Shown piece after piece: positions 1 to 8,115 of a stretch of 15,135 nucleotides of DNA; within the stretch, counting starts at the first letter, position 1, and each line of letters begins with the position of its first letter. The notes under the pieces were generated by a model. The model did no database searches, was not told the origin of the DNA, and saw nothing but the letters and a program-made list of their open reading frames with translations. The DNA is from Chloroflexota bacterium (GTDB taxonomy: Bacteria; Chloroflexota; Anaerolineae; Anaerolineales; UBA4823): assembly GCA_030636125.1 (NCBI GenBank), contig DAOVXM010000012.1, forward strand, positions 1 through 15,135, in the 5' to 3' direction. The position numbers and the translations under genes were made by a program.

Positions 1-704
1 CTGAGGAAGAAGAAAGACGGATTGTTCAGGCTAGTATACCTGAAGCTGCTTATGATTTACCGATAGAGGAATCGGGAATCTCCCTGCGTTTCTGCAATAT
101 TCTTGGAGGAGCGGGTTTTACAACGATTGGCGATTTAATGCTTCAGATGGAATTGAATAGGGATGTTATCTTAGCCTTAGAGGGAATTGGTCCCAAGGCA
201 ATGGAAGAGGTGGATGAGATATTGTCCAATATTACGTTCCCTGAGCCTGAGGAAGAGATTGAACCAGAGCCTGAAGCGGTTGAAGTGGAAAAAGTTGAAG
301 CTTTAGAAGAAACCGAAATCGAGCCCGAAGCTGTAACAGAAGAACCAATCTTAGCCAAGGTAAAAGCTGATACTGAGGAAGAAGAAGTCGAGCCTGTAGA
401 AGAACCGATCGTTGAAGTATCTACGGTAGAAACAGATATAGCAGCTGAGAAGGTTGAAGATGTTTCAGAAGAAGAGGAATCTGCATCTTTCGATGAATTA
501 TTCGCTTTAGAACCAGGCGATTTCGAAATGGTTGAGCCCTTGGATGATGACGAAGAAGATGATGATGTAGAGAAAGCGAAGAAGAAAAAGAAGAAGAAAA
601 AGTATGTTGAAATGGAGTATGACCCGGACAAGGATGTTGTGGTAGTAAAGAAGAAACGTAAACGTGCCGGTTCAGAAGACTGGGATGATAACTGGGATAT
701 TTGA
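1..704 (+). CDS. nusA: Transcription factor NusA, C-terminal part (5' end outside window)
   Basis: The reading frame is open from base 3 and ends at TGA 702-704, giving 233 visible residues; the S1/KH core lies upstream of the window. The first ~75 visible residues hold a helix-hairpin-helix module resembling the RNA polymerase alpha C-terminal domain and NusA acidic repeats (LRFCNILGGAGFTTIGDL, then ALEGIGPKAMEEVDEIL). The rest is a low-complexity tail: about 100 residues rich in Glu/Pro/Val, then a run of eight Lys, a second basic patch (KKKRKR) and an acidic, Trp-containing end (DWDDNWDI). NusA binds RNA polymerase and tunes pausing, termination and antitermination. The assignment rests on the HhH module and on the ylxR-infB-rbfA genes that follow 37 nt downstream, a classic nusA neighbourhood. 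The first ATG in the window (138) is internal, not the start. Confidence 0.85.
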   Translation, partial: EEEERRIVQASIPEAAYDLPIEESGISLRFCNILGGAGFTTIGDLMLQMELNRDVILALEGIGPKAMEEVDEILSNITFPEPEEEIEPEPEAVEVEKVEALEETEIEPEAVTEEPILAKVKADTEEEEVEPVEEPIVEVSTVETDIAAEKVEDVSEEEESASFDELFALEPGDFEMVEPLDDDEEDDDVEKAKKKKKKKKYVEMEYDPDKDVVVVKKKRKRAGSEDWDDNWDI

Positions 705-741
705 TCCATAAGTATCTGCTGACCTTTGAGATGATATCTGG

Positions 742-1032
742 GTGACGAAAAAAGCGACACGACGTAAACATGTTCCCCAACGCACTTGCGTAGGATGCCG
801 CGAAGTCTTGCCCAAGCGTTCGCTAATCCGCGTAGTTCGGAGCCAACAAGGAATTCAGGTTGATCCCACGGGTAAGTTGGCAGGACGTGGTGCATATTTG
901 CATGACCGGTACGCTTGTTGGGAAATCGGTCTAAGGGGAGCATTAGCTCACGCATTGAAGACCGATATAACAGATGAGGAAATGGAGTGTTTATCAGCGT
1001 TTGCGAAGACCTTAACTGAGGCAGAATCCTGA
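742..1032 (+). CDS. ylxR: YlxR-family RNA-binding protein (DUF448)
   Basis: A 96-residue protein starting at GTG 742; an in-frame TGA at 727-729 leaves little room for another start. The N-terminal signature PQRTCVGCRE (residues 12-21) and the GRGAYLHDR motif (about 48-56) are the hallmarks of the YlxR/DUF448 family, small basic proteins encoded between nusA and infB in many bacteria. Family members are proposed to bind RNA, and some have been linked to RNase P or to broad expression changes; no role can be read from this sequence itself. Length is normal for the family. The ribosome-binding site is weak (only GAG-type matches upstream), so expression probably depends on the nusA transcript. 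The L7Ae-like gene often found next to ylxR in Firmicutes is absent. Confidence 0.9.
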   Translation: MTKKATRRKHVPQRTCVGCREVLPKRSLIRVVRSQQGIQVDPTGKLAGRGAYLHDRYACWEIGLRGALAHALKTDITDEEMECLSAFAKTLTEAES

Positions 1033-1223
1033 ATGGTTAACAATAAGTCTTAGATACGCAAACTATAGCAGAATTACTACGGTATGACGTTGGGAATATT
1101 ATCAAGAGTAGAACTGATGAAGACCGAATAAATAGTGTAAACCGGTATTCGGTTTACCTAATCCGCTCATTGGGGTGCGGATAACGATGGTAGTGCTATT
1201 CGGATTTGATATGGAGGTGCCAA
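1033..1223 (+). promoter_or_regulatory. infB leader with two hairpins and a competing pairing
   Basis: This 191-nt gap between ylxR and infB has no supportable gene. It holds a perfect 8-bp hairpin (GTAAACCG 1137-1144 / CGGTTTAC 1150-1157, loop GTATT) followed at once by a 6-bp hairpin (ATCCGC 1161-1166 / GCGGAT 1177-1182). An upstream segment, ACCGAATA 1123-1130, is perfectly complementary to 1146-1153, so it would compete with the first hairpin. TATTCGG recurs at 1197-1203, just before the infB ribosome-binding site. There is no U-tract, so these are not ordinary terminators. A role in controlling infB translation or mRNA processing is inference only. Confidence 0.4.
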
Positions 1224-3020
1224 ATGAGCGAGAACGGGAATAATTCCAAGACGATTGAATTACCAGCACACATTACTGTTCGGGATCTGGCACAAGCAAT
1301 AGAAGCCAGCCCTATCGAAGTCATAAAAACATTAATGGCTAATGGGGTGATGGCAAATATTAACCAATTGGTTGACTTCGATACAGCTGCTATTGTTGCT
1401 TCCGAAATGGGTTTTGAGGCGACATTAGAAGTTCCAGAGGAAGTGGAAGGCAAAGATATTGGTGAGATTCCTCTGTGGCGACGTTTAATCGCTGATGAAG
1501 ACGAGCAAAAGTTAGTGAATCGCCCACCAGTGGTCACAATTTTAGGGCATGTCGATCATGGAAAAACTACCCTTCTAGATGCCATTCGCCATACGAACGT
1601 AGTGGAAGATGAGGCCGGTGGAATCACTCAGCATATAGGCGCTTATCAAGCTGAGCATAGTGGATATCAAATAACATTTCTTGATACTCCGGGTCATGCA
1701 GCGTTTACGGCTATGCGAGCGCGTGGTGCTCAAGGAGCAGACATCGTTATTCTGGTTGTCGCAGCTGATGATGGTGTTATGCCTCAGACACGTGAAGCTA
1801 TAGCTCATGCAAAGGCTGCCCAAGTGCCAATACTTGTTGCGCTGAATAAAATTGATAGACCTAACGCTGATCCTGAGCGAGTGAAACAGCAACTTGCTGA
1901 AGTTGGCTTAGTACCAGATGAATGGGATGGCAATACGCTCGTTGTCCCCATATCGGCGAAGCAGCAAACGGGCTTAGACGATCTATTGGAAGCTGTTGTA
2001 TTAATTGCGGAGAATATGGATATCCGTGCTAACCCTGAAGGTCGTTTGATAGGCACAATTATTGAAGCAAAAGTTGACAAATCAAAGGGTGTTTTAGCTA
2101 CCCTATTAATACAAAATGGCACACTTAATGTGAGTGATGTAGTTGTTGTTGGTCAAGCATATGGTCGACTGAAAGCGATGTTTGATTATCGTGGACGACG
2201 TGTTCAATATGCCGGTCCATCAATTCCTATATCAGTGATGGGGTTAAATAATGTCCCCCAAGCCGGTGACTTATTTCGAGTGGTCGAATCAGAAAAACAT
2301 GCGAGAGCGATTGTTGAAGAACGAAAAAGAGCGAAGGATGTCGCTAAAACTGAGGCTAAGGGTACAGTTACGCTTGAACAATTGTTTGATAGCTACCAGG
2401 CTGGTGATGTTCGGGAACTGCGTCTGATAATTAAAGCCGATGTTCAAGGCTCGTTAGAACCAATCATCTCATCGCTTAATGAGATAAGTGATGGAGAGAT
2501 AGCTGTCAACATTCTTCATGCTGAGACAGGGAATATTGGCGAAAACGATATAATGTTGGCGACTGCTTCCCAGGCAATCGTGATCGGTTTTAATGTACAG
2601 GCAGATGCGGCAGCTCACCGTATGGCAGATACTGAAGGTGTATCTATTCGCGAATATGATATCATTTACCGCCTTACAGAAGATATCGAAAATGCGTTAA
2701 AGGGCATGCTGGAACCCGAAGAGAAGGAAACTGTTATCGGGCATGCTGAAGTTAGGGCAATATTTCGTATATCCAAGGTTGGCAAAATTGCCGGATGTCG
2801 TGTTATTGATGGCGAGATATGGCGAAATGCGCAAATACGCGTAATTCGTGATGGTGAAAGCGTTCATGAGGGACCATTAGCATCCCTTAAACACTTGCAA
2901 GACGATGTGCGAGAAGTACGTCAGGGCTTTGAGTGTGGAATAGCATTAAAAAGGTTTGATATCTTTGAAGAGGGTGACATTCTCGAGTGTTTTACTATTG
3001 AGAAAGTCCCAGTACAATAA
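1224..3020 (+). CDS. infB: Translation initiation factor IF-2
   Basis: IF-2 is the GTPase that brings fMet-tRNA to the 30S subunit and promotes subunit joining. From ATG 1224 the protein has 598 residues. This start is preceded by GGAGGT at 1213-1218 with 5-nt spacing; an upstream TTG at 1206 lies before that site and is disfavoured. Residues ~11-60 form an IF2-N-type domain (ITVRDLAQAIEASPIEVIKTL). The GTPase domain follows with G1 GHVDHGKT (108-115), G2 GGITQHIGA (132-140), G3 DTPGH (154-158), G4 NKID (208-211) and G5 SAK (244-246). Beta-barrel, domain III and the tRNA-binding C-terminal domain (ending near ECFTIEKV) complete it. It is short beside E. coli IF-2 (~890 residues) because the variable N-terminal extension is largely missing, a common state in several phyla. 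Confidence 0.97.
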   Translation: MSENGNNSKTIELPAHITVRDLAQAIEASPIEVIKTLMANGVMANINQLVDFDTAAIVASEMGFEATLEVPEEVEGKDIGEIPLWRRLIADEDEQKLVNRPPVVTILGHVDHGKTTLLDAIRHTNVVEDEAGGITQHIGAYQAEHSGYQITFLDTPGHAAFTAMRARGAQGADIVILVVAADDGVMPQTREAIAHAKAAQVPILVALNKIDRPNADPERVKQQLAEVGLVPDEWDGNTLVVPISAKQQTGLDDLLEAVVLIAENMDIRANPEGRLIGTIIEAKVDKSKGVLATLLIQNGTLNVSDVVVVGQAYGRLKAMFDYRGRRVQYAGPSIPISVMGLNNVPQAGDLFRVVESEKHARAIVEERKRAKDVAKTEAKGTVTLEQLFDSYQAGDVRELRLIIKADVQGSLEPIISSLNEISDGEIAVNILHAETGNIGENDIMLATASQAIVIGFNVQADAAAHRMADTEGVSIREYDIIYRLTEDIENALKGMLEPEEKETVIGHAEVRAIFRISKVGKIAGCRVIDGEIWRNAQIRVIRDGESVHEGPLASLKHLQDDVREVRQGFECGIALKRFDIFEEGDILECFTIEKVPVQ

Positions 3021-3073
3021 TCTCGGCAGGAGGGATCATTCTCAGGGGAGATGATAACGAATCGAGGCTAATA

Positions 3074-3460
3074 GTGGTATCGAAAACACGAACAGAGCGT
3101 ATAGCCAACCGGATTAGAGATGAACTCTCTGAAATGTTAATTTATGAAGTTTCAGATCCTCGATTATCAGGGGTATCTGTCACTGATGTTACAGTTGATC
3201 GGGAGTTAGCCTTCGCGGATATATACGTTTCAGCTCTGGAAGGTAATCAAAGAGCTGAGGATATATTAACTGGGCTGGAACACGCCCGGGGTTACCTCCG
3301 CCGGCAACTAGCTCATCGAATTGATTTAAGAACCTTCCCACAGATACGCTTTCATTGGGACCCTACTTTCGAACGGGCGGAAAATATAGATAAATTGATC
3401 GCCTCTTTACATGAAGAAGATGACTCCATGGCAGATCAAGAGTTGGGTACAGATGAATAG
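3074..3460 (+). CDS. rbfA: 30S ribosome-binding factor A
   Basis: RbfA is a cold-shock-associated assembly factor that binds the immature 30S subunit near 16S rRNA helix 1. The 128-residue product starts at GTG 3074, 53 nt after infB, with only a weak GAGG-like site upstream. It shows the single KH-type fold of the family: RTERIANRIRDELSEMLI at the start, DPRL (28-31), VTVDRELAFADIYVS (about 39-53), and the AxG kink (A71-R-G73) that replaces the usual KH GxxG loop. The C-terminus is an acidic tail (HEEDDSMADQELGTDE). Its last 8 nt overlap the preferred start of the downstream DHH gene. A strong AGGAGG at 3028-3033 lies about 40 nt too far upstream to serve this start. Confidence 0.95.
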   Translation: MVSKTRTERIANRIRDELSEMLIYEVSDPRLSGVSVTDVTVDRELAFADIYVSALEGNQRAEDILTGLEHARGYLRRQLAHRIDLRTFPQIRFHWDPTFERAENIDKLIASLHEEDDSMADQELGTDE

Positions 3461-4424
3461 CCGTTTGCATGTGGGTATTCGCGATAGGGTATTAGAGGCG
3501 AAACGGGTGTTGGTCCTCTCGCATATTCGACCTGATGGTGATGCGATAAGCTCTTTGCTTGGTCTTGGATTAGGTCTCCAGGAGATAGGCAAAAATGTGA
3601 CAATGGTATCTGAAGATGGGGTTCCGGCTAGTTTCAAGCACTTACCAGGCAGCGAACAGGTGGTTAAACGACCTGAAGGTGATTATGACTTAATCGCGGT
3701 GGTTGATTGCTCTGATTTACAAAGAGTGGGTAGTGCACTGAATGGATATGCTGCTCCTGATTTAAACATAGATCATCATGTCACGAATTTAAACTTTGCG
3801 AAAATGAATCTGGTAGATACTTCAGCAGTGGCGACCACGGAAATCTTAACTGAATACATGCCAAAATGGGGTTTGCCAATAACGCAATCTATTGCAAGTG
3901 TTTTATTAACTGGTATGATAACGGATACATTGGGTTTCCGGACATCAAATATCACTCCATGTGCGATGCGTATAGCCGCAAAACTCATGGAACAGGGTGC
4001 GGATTTATCAGAGTTATATAATCATGCTTTGAAAAACAAGACATTTGAGGCAATGCGTTTTTGGGGTTCTGGGTTTAACAACCTTGAAAGAAATGGTCCT
4101 CTGGTTTGGACGACATTGACACTCGCGGACAGGCGTGCTGCTGGGTATCCTGGACGGGATGATGCAGATCTAATTAACATCTTGTCGTCGATAACGGGTG
4201 CTGTAATTTCATTGATTTTTGTAGAACAACCACATGATGCCGTAAAAGTTAGTTGGCGTGCCCAACAGGGAGTAGATGTTTCACAAATCGCGCTGCAATT
4301 TGGTGGTGGCGGACATCCAGCAGCTGCAGGAGCAGAGATAGAAGGTTCTTTGGAGAATGTCCGTAATAAAGTATTACAGGAGACAAATAAGCTCCTGGAA
4401 ATTCACACTCCACTTCATATATAA
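3453..4424 (+). CDS. nrnA: DHH-family nanoRNase / pAp phosphatase (NrnA-like)
   Basis: NrnA-type enzymes degrade 2-5 nt RNAs and often dephosphorylate 3'-phosphoadenosine 5'-phosphate, using two Mn ions. From ATG 3453 the protein has 323 residues, the usual family length. DHH motifs are intact: SHIRPDGDAISS (23-34), VDCSD (84-88), IDHH (106-109) and TGMITDT (153-159), followed by the DHHA1 substrate-binding domain with FGGGGHPAAAGA (283-294). The start is not certain: the frame is also open from ATG 3411 (14 more residues), but that ATG has no ribosome-binding site, while 3453 has a weak AAGAG and gives a typical 8-nt overlap with rbfA. Position between rbfA and truB is common in Gram-positive-type nusA operons. 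Which activity, nanoRNase or pAp phosphatase, dominates cannot be told from sequence. Confidence 0.92.
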   Translation: MNSRLHVGIRDRVLEAKRVLVLSHIRPDGDAISSLLGLGLGLQEIGKNVTMVSEDGVPASFKHLPGSEQVVKRPEGDYDLIAVVDCSDLQRVGSALNGYAAPDLNIDHHVTNLNFAKMNLVDTSAVATTEILTEYMPKWGLPITQSIASVLLTGMITDTLGFRTSNITPCAMRIAAKLMEQGADLSELYNHALKNKTFEAMRFWGSGFNNLERNGPLVWTTLTLADRRAAGYPGRDDADLINILSSITGAVISLIFVEQPHDAVKVSWRAQQGVDVSQIALQFGGGGHPAAAGAEIEGSLENVRNKVLQETNKLLEIHTPLHI

Positions 4425-5354
4425 ATGGATGGGAAAAAGAAAATGAACAGTGATCACATAAAAAATGTTGTATCAGGCGTACTAGTGGTAGATAAGCCCA
4501 TCGGATTAACATCTCATGATGTAGTGCAGATAATCCGCAGGGGGACAGGCATCCGGCGCGCTGGACATACCGGGACCCTTGATCCGCGTGCTTCGGGTGT
4601 TTTAGTGGTTCTAATTGGTCCTGCAGTGCGCTTGAGTGAATATGTATCCGCTTCTGATAAACGATACCAGGCTACGATACGTTTAGGGAGTTCAACAGAT
4701 ACATACGATGCTGAAGGTATTGTGACCGATTCATCAACATCAATTGAGGATGTTACTGAAGATCAATTTGATGAAATACTCCAGCAATTCGTTGGTGAGA
4801 TTCAACAGGTACCTCCTCCATATTCTGCGGTAAAGGTTAAAGGACGGAAAGCTTACGAGATGGCTCGGAAAGGGGAGGAGGTTGAATTACCTCCTCGAAC
4901 CATTAATGTATATAGCTTGGAAGTATTAGAGTGGTCTCCACCTGAAGTAGTTGTTGATGTGTACTGTTCTTCAGGTACATATGTACGCTCGTTAGCGAAT
5001 GACCTAGGGACTGAATTAGGATGCGGCGCTCACCTTATTGGACTACGGCGCACAAAGAGCTGGAGATTCACTTTACGTGATGCGGTTCCATTGCGTCGTC
5101 TCCAGGAATCCTTCGATGCTGGAGATTGGTATCGGAATTTAATTCCGGCGGCTGAAGCACTAGCCGATTGGCCTATGATTGAGCTGAATGCTGATGAGGT
5201 TGAGTTGGTTCGACATGGACATCGAGTGCCAGCCGATTCAGATGCGACAGGATGGGCACGTGCTATCAGCCAACAAGGTGATTTGGTTGCTCTAGTTGAG
5301 CTTGATATAGAAACTAGTGAATGGCAGCCACGAAAAGTCTTTTTCCAATCATAA
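4425..5354 (+). CDS. truB: tRNA pseudouridine(55) synthase TruB
   Basis: TruB isomerises U55 in the T-loop of nearly all elongator tRNAs. The ORF gives 309 residues from ATG 4425, whose A directly follows the upstream TAA; ATG 4443 (303 residues) is an alternative with a GGGAAA stretch before it. Signature elements: GVLVVDKPIGLTSHDVV (18-34) and the catalytic loop RRAGHTGTLDP (44-54) with the presumed nucleophile Asp53. These are followed by PPPYSAVKVKGRKAYEMAR (about 126-144) and the GTYVRSLANDLG segment that lines the active site. The C-terminal ~60 residues fit the PUA-like tail of bacterial TruB. The zero-base gap from the DHH gene and poor Shine-Dalgarno sequence suggest it is translated by coupling. 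Confidence 0.96.
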   Translation: MDGKKKMNSDHIKNVVSGVLVVDKPIGLTSHDVVQIIRRGTGIRRAGHTGTLDPRASGVLVVLIGPAVRLSEYVSASDKRYQATIRLGSSTDTYDAEGIVTDSSTSIEDVTEDQFDEILQQFVGEIQQVPPPYSAVKVKGRKAYEMARKGEEVELPPRTINVYSLEVLEWSPPEVVVDVYCSSGTYVRSLANDLGTELGCGAHLIGLRRTKSWRFTLRDAVPLRRLQESFDAGDWYRNLIPAAEALADWPMIELNADEVELVRHGHRVPADSDATGWARAISQQGDLVALVELDIETSEWQPRKVFFQS

Positions 5355-5363
5355 TTTTGGTGT

Positions 5364-6287
5364 ATGCAACATTATTGGTCGCTGGAAAGTATCCAACTGA
5401 AGGATGCTTGGATAACTATTGGTTCTTTTGATGGTGTTCACCTGGGGCATCAGGCGATTATTCAAAAAGTGGTTACTGGTGCCCACGCCCTAGGTGCTCC
5501 AGCGGTTGTATTAACGTTTGACCCACATCCTGCGGTTGTGTTGGGTAAGCGGCCTGAGCCATATTATCTAACTACACCTGAAGAACGCGCAGATCTATTA
5601 GGGGGTTTGGGAATTGATGTTGTTATAACTCACGCATTTAATCAAGATGTAGCAGCTATTACTGCAAGAAGTTTTATTTCCCGCTTGAAATCACATATTG
5701 GCTTACGCCATTTATGTGTAGGCCACGATTTTGCACTTGGCCGAAATCGGGAAGGAGATGTCACTTTTTTAAGCAAGTTAGGCGAAGAATTTGGGTATCA
5801 AGTCGATGTTGTGCCTCCCTTTAAAATTGATGGCAAAGTGGTGTCTTCGAGTAGAATTCGTGCATGCCTGGTTGAAGGAGATGTAGAACAAGCCTTGCAT
5901 TTACTTGGGCGCCCATACCAGATAAACGGTGAAGTGATCTCTGGTGATGGACGTGGTAAAACCATAGGGATACCTACAGCTAATCTGTCTATATGGTCAA
6001 AAAGGGCTTTACCGAACGCAGGTGTGTATGTCTGTAATGCCCATGTAAATGGAATTGTATGGGGAGCAGTGACCAATATAGGTGTCCGTCCTACATTTGA
6101 GGATCAATCGGTTTCCCAAAGGGTGGAAACACATATTTTAGACTTTGATGAAGATATCTATGGGCAAGGGGTACTATTGGATTTTCTTTCTTATATCAGA
6201 GCTGAGCGGCGCTTTGACGGTGTTGAGGCTTTAGTTGAACAAATCCAAAGAGATATCTCTCAAGCACGGAAAAAATTATCCTCATAA
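5364..6287 (+). CDS. ribF: Bifunctional riboflavin kinase / FMN adenylyltransferase
   Basis: RibF converts riboflavin to FMN and then FAD. The 307-residue product is the normal length for the two-domain enzyme. The N-terminal adenylyltransferase domain carries GSFDGVHLGH (20-29, with the HxGH nucleotide-binding motif), TFDPHP (51-56), GHDFALGRNREG (120-131) and the SSSRIR motif (161-166). The C-terminal riboflavin kinase domain begins at about residue 183 (GRPYQINGEV) and has GKTIGIPTAN (198-207), NIGVRPTF (238-245) and VETHILDF, whose Glu255 matches the kinase catalytic Glu. It starts 9 nt after truB and appears to be the last gene of the operon. There is no room for an FMN riboswitch directly upstream. 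Confidence 0.96.
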   Translation: MQHYWSLESIQLKDAWITIGSFDGVHLGHQAIIQKVVTGAHALGAPAVVLTFDPHPAVVLGKRPEPYYLTTPEERADLLGGLGIDVVITHAFNQDVAAITARSFISRLKSHIGLRHLCVGHDFALGRNREGDVTFLSKLGEEFGYQVDVVPPFKIDGKVVSSSRIRACLVEGDVEQALHLLGRPYQINGEVISGDGRGKTIGIPTANLSIWSKRALPNAGVYVCNAHVNGIVWGAVTNIGVRPTFEDQSVSQRVETHILDFDEDIYGQGVLLDFLSYIRAERRFDGVEALVEQIQRDISQARKKLSS

Positions 6288-6425
6288 ATAAAAGCCGGTG
6301 ATTGAAATAATCAATCCCGAGTAAATCACCACGGCAAATTCCAAAGAGCATATAATCAGATATGTTTCAATTCCCAGTAAGAGGGTATAATTTGAACTAA
6401 TTGATCTTGGGATTGGATGGTACTT
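6288..6425 (+). promoter_or_regulatory. ribF-thyA gap: imperfect hairpin and a possible thyA promoter
   Basis: Just after ribF a 10-bp stem can form (GCCG 6294-6297 with CGGC 6332-6335, GTGATT 6298-6303 with AATCAC 6324-6329, 2-nt CA bulge). A smaller GATTG/CAATC hairpin can form inside it. No T-run follows, so it is at best a weak or factor-dependent end for the nusA operon. A perfect TATAAT sits at 6386-6391, about 35 nt before thyA, but the -35 region (TTTCAA or TGTTTC near 6363-6370) is poor. A second TATAAT at 6351-6356 has no -35 at all. I regard 6386-6391 as the likelier -10 of a thyA-folA promoter. Confidence 0.35.
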
Positions 6426-7220
6426 ATGAGGCAGTATTTAGATTTAATGCAACATATACTTGAGCAAGGCGTCAGGAAGGGGGATCGTACGGGTACAGGG
6501 ACGTTGTCAGTTTTTGGCTATCAGATGAGATTTGACTTAAAAGAAGGTTTCCCATTGCTGACGACCAAAAAAATGTATCTCAAATCGATTATCTATGAAT
6601 TACTCTGGTTCCTTAGCGGTGACACAAACGTACACTATCTTCAGGAGTATGGAGTTCGTATATGGAATGAGTGGGCAGATGAGAACGGAGATTTAGGTCC
6701 CGTGTACGGAGGGCAGTGGCGTTCGTGGAGGACAGCAGATGGGGGAACAATTGATCAAATTTCACAGGTTATTAAACAAATAAAATCAACACCTGACTCC
6801 AGGAGATTAATTGTAAGTGCTTGGAATGTAGGAGAGATTGATAAAATGGCGTTGCCCCCTTGTCATACATTGTTTCATTTTTACGTTGTTAATGGAGAAT
6901 TATCTTGCCAGCTTTACCAGAGGTCTGCTGATGTGTTTTTGGGGGTGCCCTTTAATATTGCTTCATATGCGTTATTAACTATGATGGTAGCGCATGTGTG
7001 TGACTTGGGACTAGGTGATTTTGTACATACGTTTGGAGATGCCCATCTTTATCTCAACCATATCGAGCAAACAAATTTACAACTGACTCGCCAACCTTAT
7101 CAATCCCCATCGATGAAGCTTAACCCAGAAATAAAATCCATCTATGAATTTAGTTATGATGATTTTGAATTAGAACATTACGAGGCACACCCTCACATCA
7201 AAGCGGAGATATCAGTGTGA
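6426..7220 (+). CDS. thyA: Thymidylate synthase ThyA
   Basis: ThyA methylates dUMP to dTMP with methylene-tetrahydrofolate, releasing dihydrofolate. Starting at ATG 6426 the enzyme is 264 residues, exactly the E. coli length, and begins MRQYLDLMQ as usual; the in-frame ATG 6417 would add only three residues. Conserved features: [13 protein letters not shown] (19-31, with the phosphate-binding Arg), the [14 protein letters not shown] block (86-99), [12 protein letters not shown] (123-134), the catalytic cysteine in PPCH (Cys146, same number as E. coli), [18 protein letters not shown] for dUMP binding, and the HLYLNH motif. One mild difference is Ala in QRSAD where E. coli has Cys. The stop TGA overlaps the folA GTG start (GTGA, 7217-7220), consistent with co-translation of the two folate-cycle enzymes. 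Confidence 0.97.
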   Translation: MRQYLDLMQHILEQGVRKGDRTGTGTLSVFGYQMRFDLKEGFPLLTTKKMYLKSIIYELLWFLSGDTNVHYLQEYGVRIWNEWADENGDLGPVYGGQWRSWRTADGGTIDQISQVIKQIKSTPDSRRLIVSAWNVGEIDKMALPPCHTLFHFYVVNGELSCQLYQRSADVFLGVPFNIASYALLTMMVAHVCDLGLGDFVHTFGDAHLYLNHIEQTNLQLTRQPYQSPSMKLNPEIKSIYEFSYDDFELEHYEAHPHIKAEISV

Positions 7221-7738
7221 TCGTCTCTCTATTAGTTGCAATGGATGAGAAAATGGGAATAGGGATAAATAACCAACTTCCCTGGCATCTGTCCGACGAT
7301 TTAAAACGATTTAAAGCTTTGACGATGGGGCACCATATAGTTATGGGACGAAAAACCTACGAGTCAATCGGAGGACAACTCCCAGGTAGGACTATGATTG
7401 TGATCTCGCACAATCCAGAATACCAGGCAGAAGGTATTCTCTTCGCAAACTCCTTGATAGGTGCCATAGAACAAGCTGAAAAAAGAGGGGAAAACGAGGT
7501 TTTTATTGTGGGAGGGGCAGAGATATATGCTCAATCATTGGCAATAGCTGACCGAATATATCTAACCCAAGTGCATACAATTGTGGATGCTGATGTTTTC
7601 TTTCCTGAATTTGATCAAGATGTCTGGATCGAGGAAGAATCTTTGTGGAATGATGCCGATGAGAAGAACCAATATCCAGTGACATTCAAGCAATTAGTTA
7701 AAAAAATAGACAATTCACTTGACAAATTTGACCTTTAG
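7217..7738 (+). CDS. folA: Dihydrofolate reductase
   Basis: DHFR uses NADPH to regenerate tetrahydrofolate from the dihydrofolate that thymidylate synthase produces, so pairing with thyA is functionally direct. The 173-residue protein starts at GTG 7217, overlapping the thyA stop. Motifs: [20 protein letters not shown] (14-33) with Asp28 at the position of E. coli Asp27; [10 protein letters not shown] (43-52) for [15 protein letters not shown]; and FIVGGAEIY with the Gly-Gly pair contacting cofactor. The C-terminus ends with a short Lys/Asp-rich extension ([11 protein letters not shown]). The codons for this extension contain TTGACA, the -35 box of the next promoter, so the end of folA is constrained by regulatory as well as coding needs. 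Confidence 0.96.
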   Translation: MIVSLLVAMDEKMGIGINNQLPWHLSDDLKRFKALTMGHHIVMGRKTYESIGGQLPGRTMIVISHNPEYQAEGILFANSLIGAIEQAEKRGENEVFIVGGAEIYAQSLAIADRIYLTQVHTIVDADVFFPEFDQDVWIEEESLWNDADEKNQYPVTFKQLVKKIDNSLDKFDL

Positions 7739-7746
7739 CGTATAAT
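7719..7746 (+). promoter_or_regulatory. Sigma-70-type promoter for the T-box-trpB2 transcript
   Basis: A perfect TTGACA at 7719-7724 and a perfect TATAAT at 7741-7746 are separated by 16 nt, close to the ideal housekeeping promoter. The -35 box is within the final folA codons and the -10 starts two bases after its stop. Transcription would begin near 7753, shortly before the first conserved T-box element, which fits a dedicated promoter for the riboswitch-controlled trpB2. Confidence 0.85.
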
Positions 7747-8043
7747 TCTGCCAATTTAATAAACTAATAACTTCGAAGAGGACTAGTAAGCCTCGATACG
7801 GCAGCTCAGAGAGCGGGCACTTGGTGTGATTTCCGCCTGCACGCCGAAGCTGAATGGACCTCGGAGTTGCAAGGTGAAAGTCCAACGGATCAGTAGCCTG
7901 TGCCGGATGTGCCACCGTTATCAGGGCAAAGGGTATAAGCTTAGATTGTGTGTGTTGGAAAATAACAGGGACTTTGCCACGAGGAGCTGTTATTGACACT
8001 CAATTGGAGTCGTACCCAAATCGAGTGAGGCTGGCCACAATAT

Positions 8044-8070
8044 CCCGTCGCAACACCGACGGGGTTTTTT
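8044..8070 (+). terminator. Terminator-shaped hairpin inside the T-box leader
   Basis: A perfect 7-bp GC-rich stem, CCCGTCG 8044-8050 / CGACGGG 8057-8063 with loop CAACAC, is followed by G and six T residues (8065-8070). By form it is a complete intrinsic terminator, but it lies about 25 nt before the T-box sequence. It occupies the place of stem III, which precedes the antiterminator in many T-boxes, so it may be a stem III that also terminates. No obvious alternative pairing that would disrupt it was found by eye. Confidence 0.6.
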
Positions 8071-8115
8071 AATTCGTAGGTAGGCTGCCTAACAGGGGTG
8101 GCACCGCGGACCATT

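Noticed and set aside
143..955. Long minus-strand frame (270 codons) with Ser/Thr- and Phe-rich product
   Set aside because: It is antisense to the Glu/Lys-rich NusA tail; repetitive GAA/GAG/AAG codons read backwards give Ser/Phe runs without stops. It also spans ylxR, a recognised gene on the other strand.
3051..3071. Six-codon frame (ATG 3051 to TAA 3069-3071) just before rbfA
   Set aside because: The nearest purine-rich site abuts the ATG with almost no spacing, and the good AGGAGG at 3028-3033 is about 17 nt away. Too short and too poorly initiated to call.
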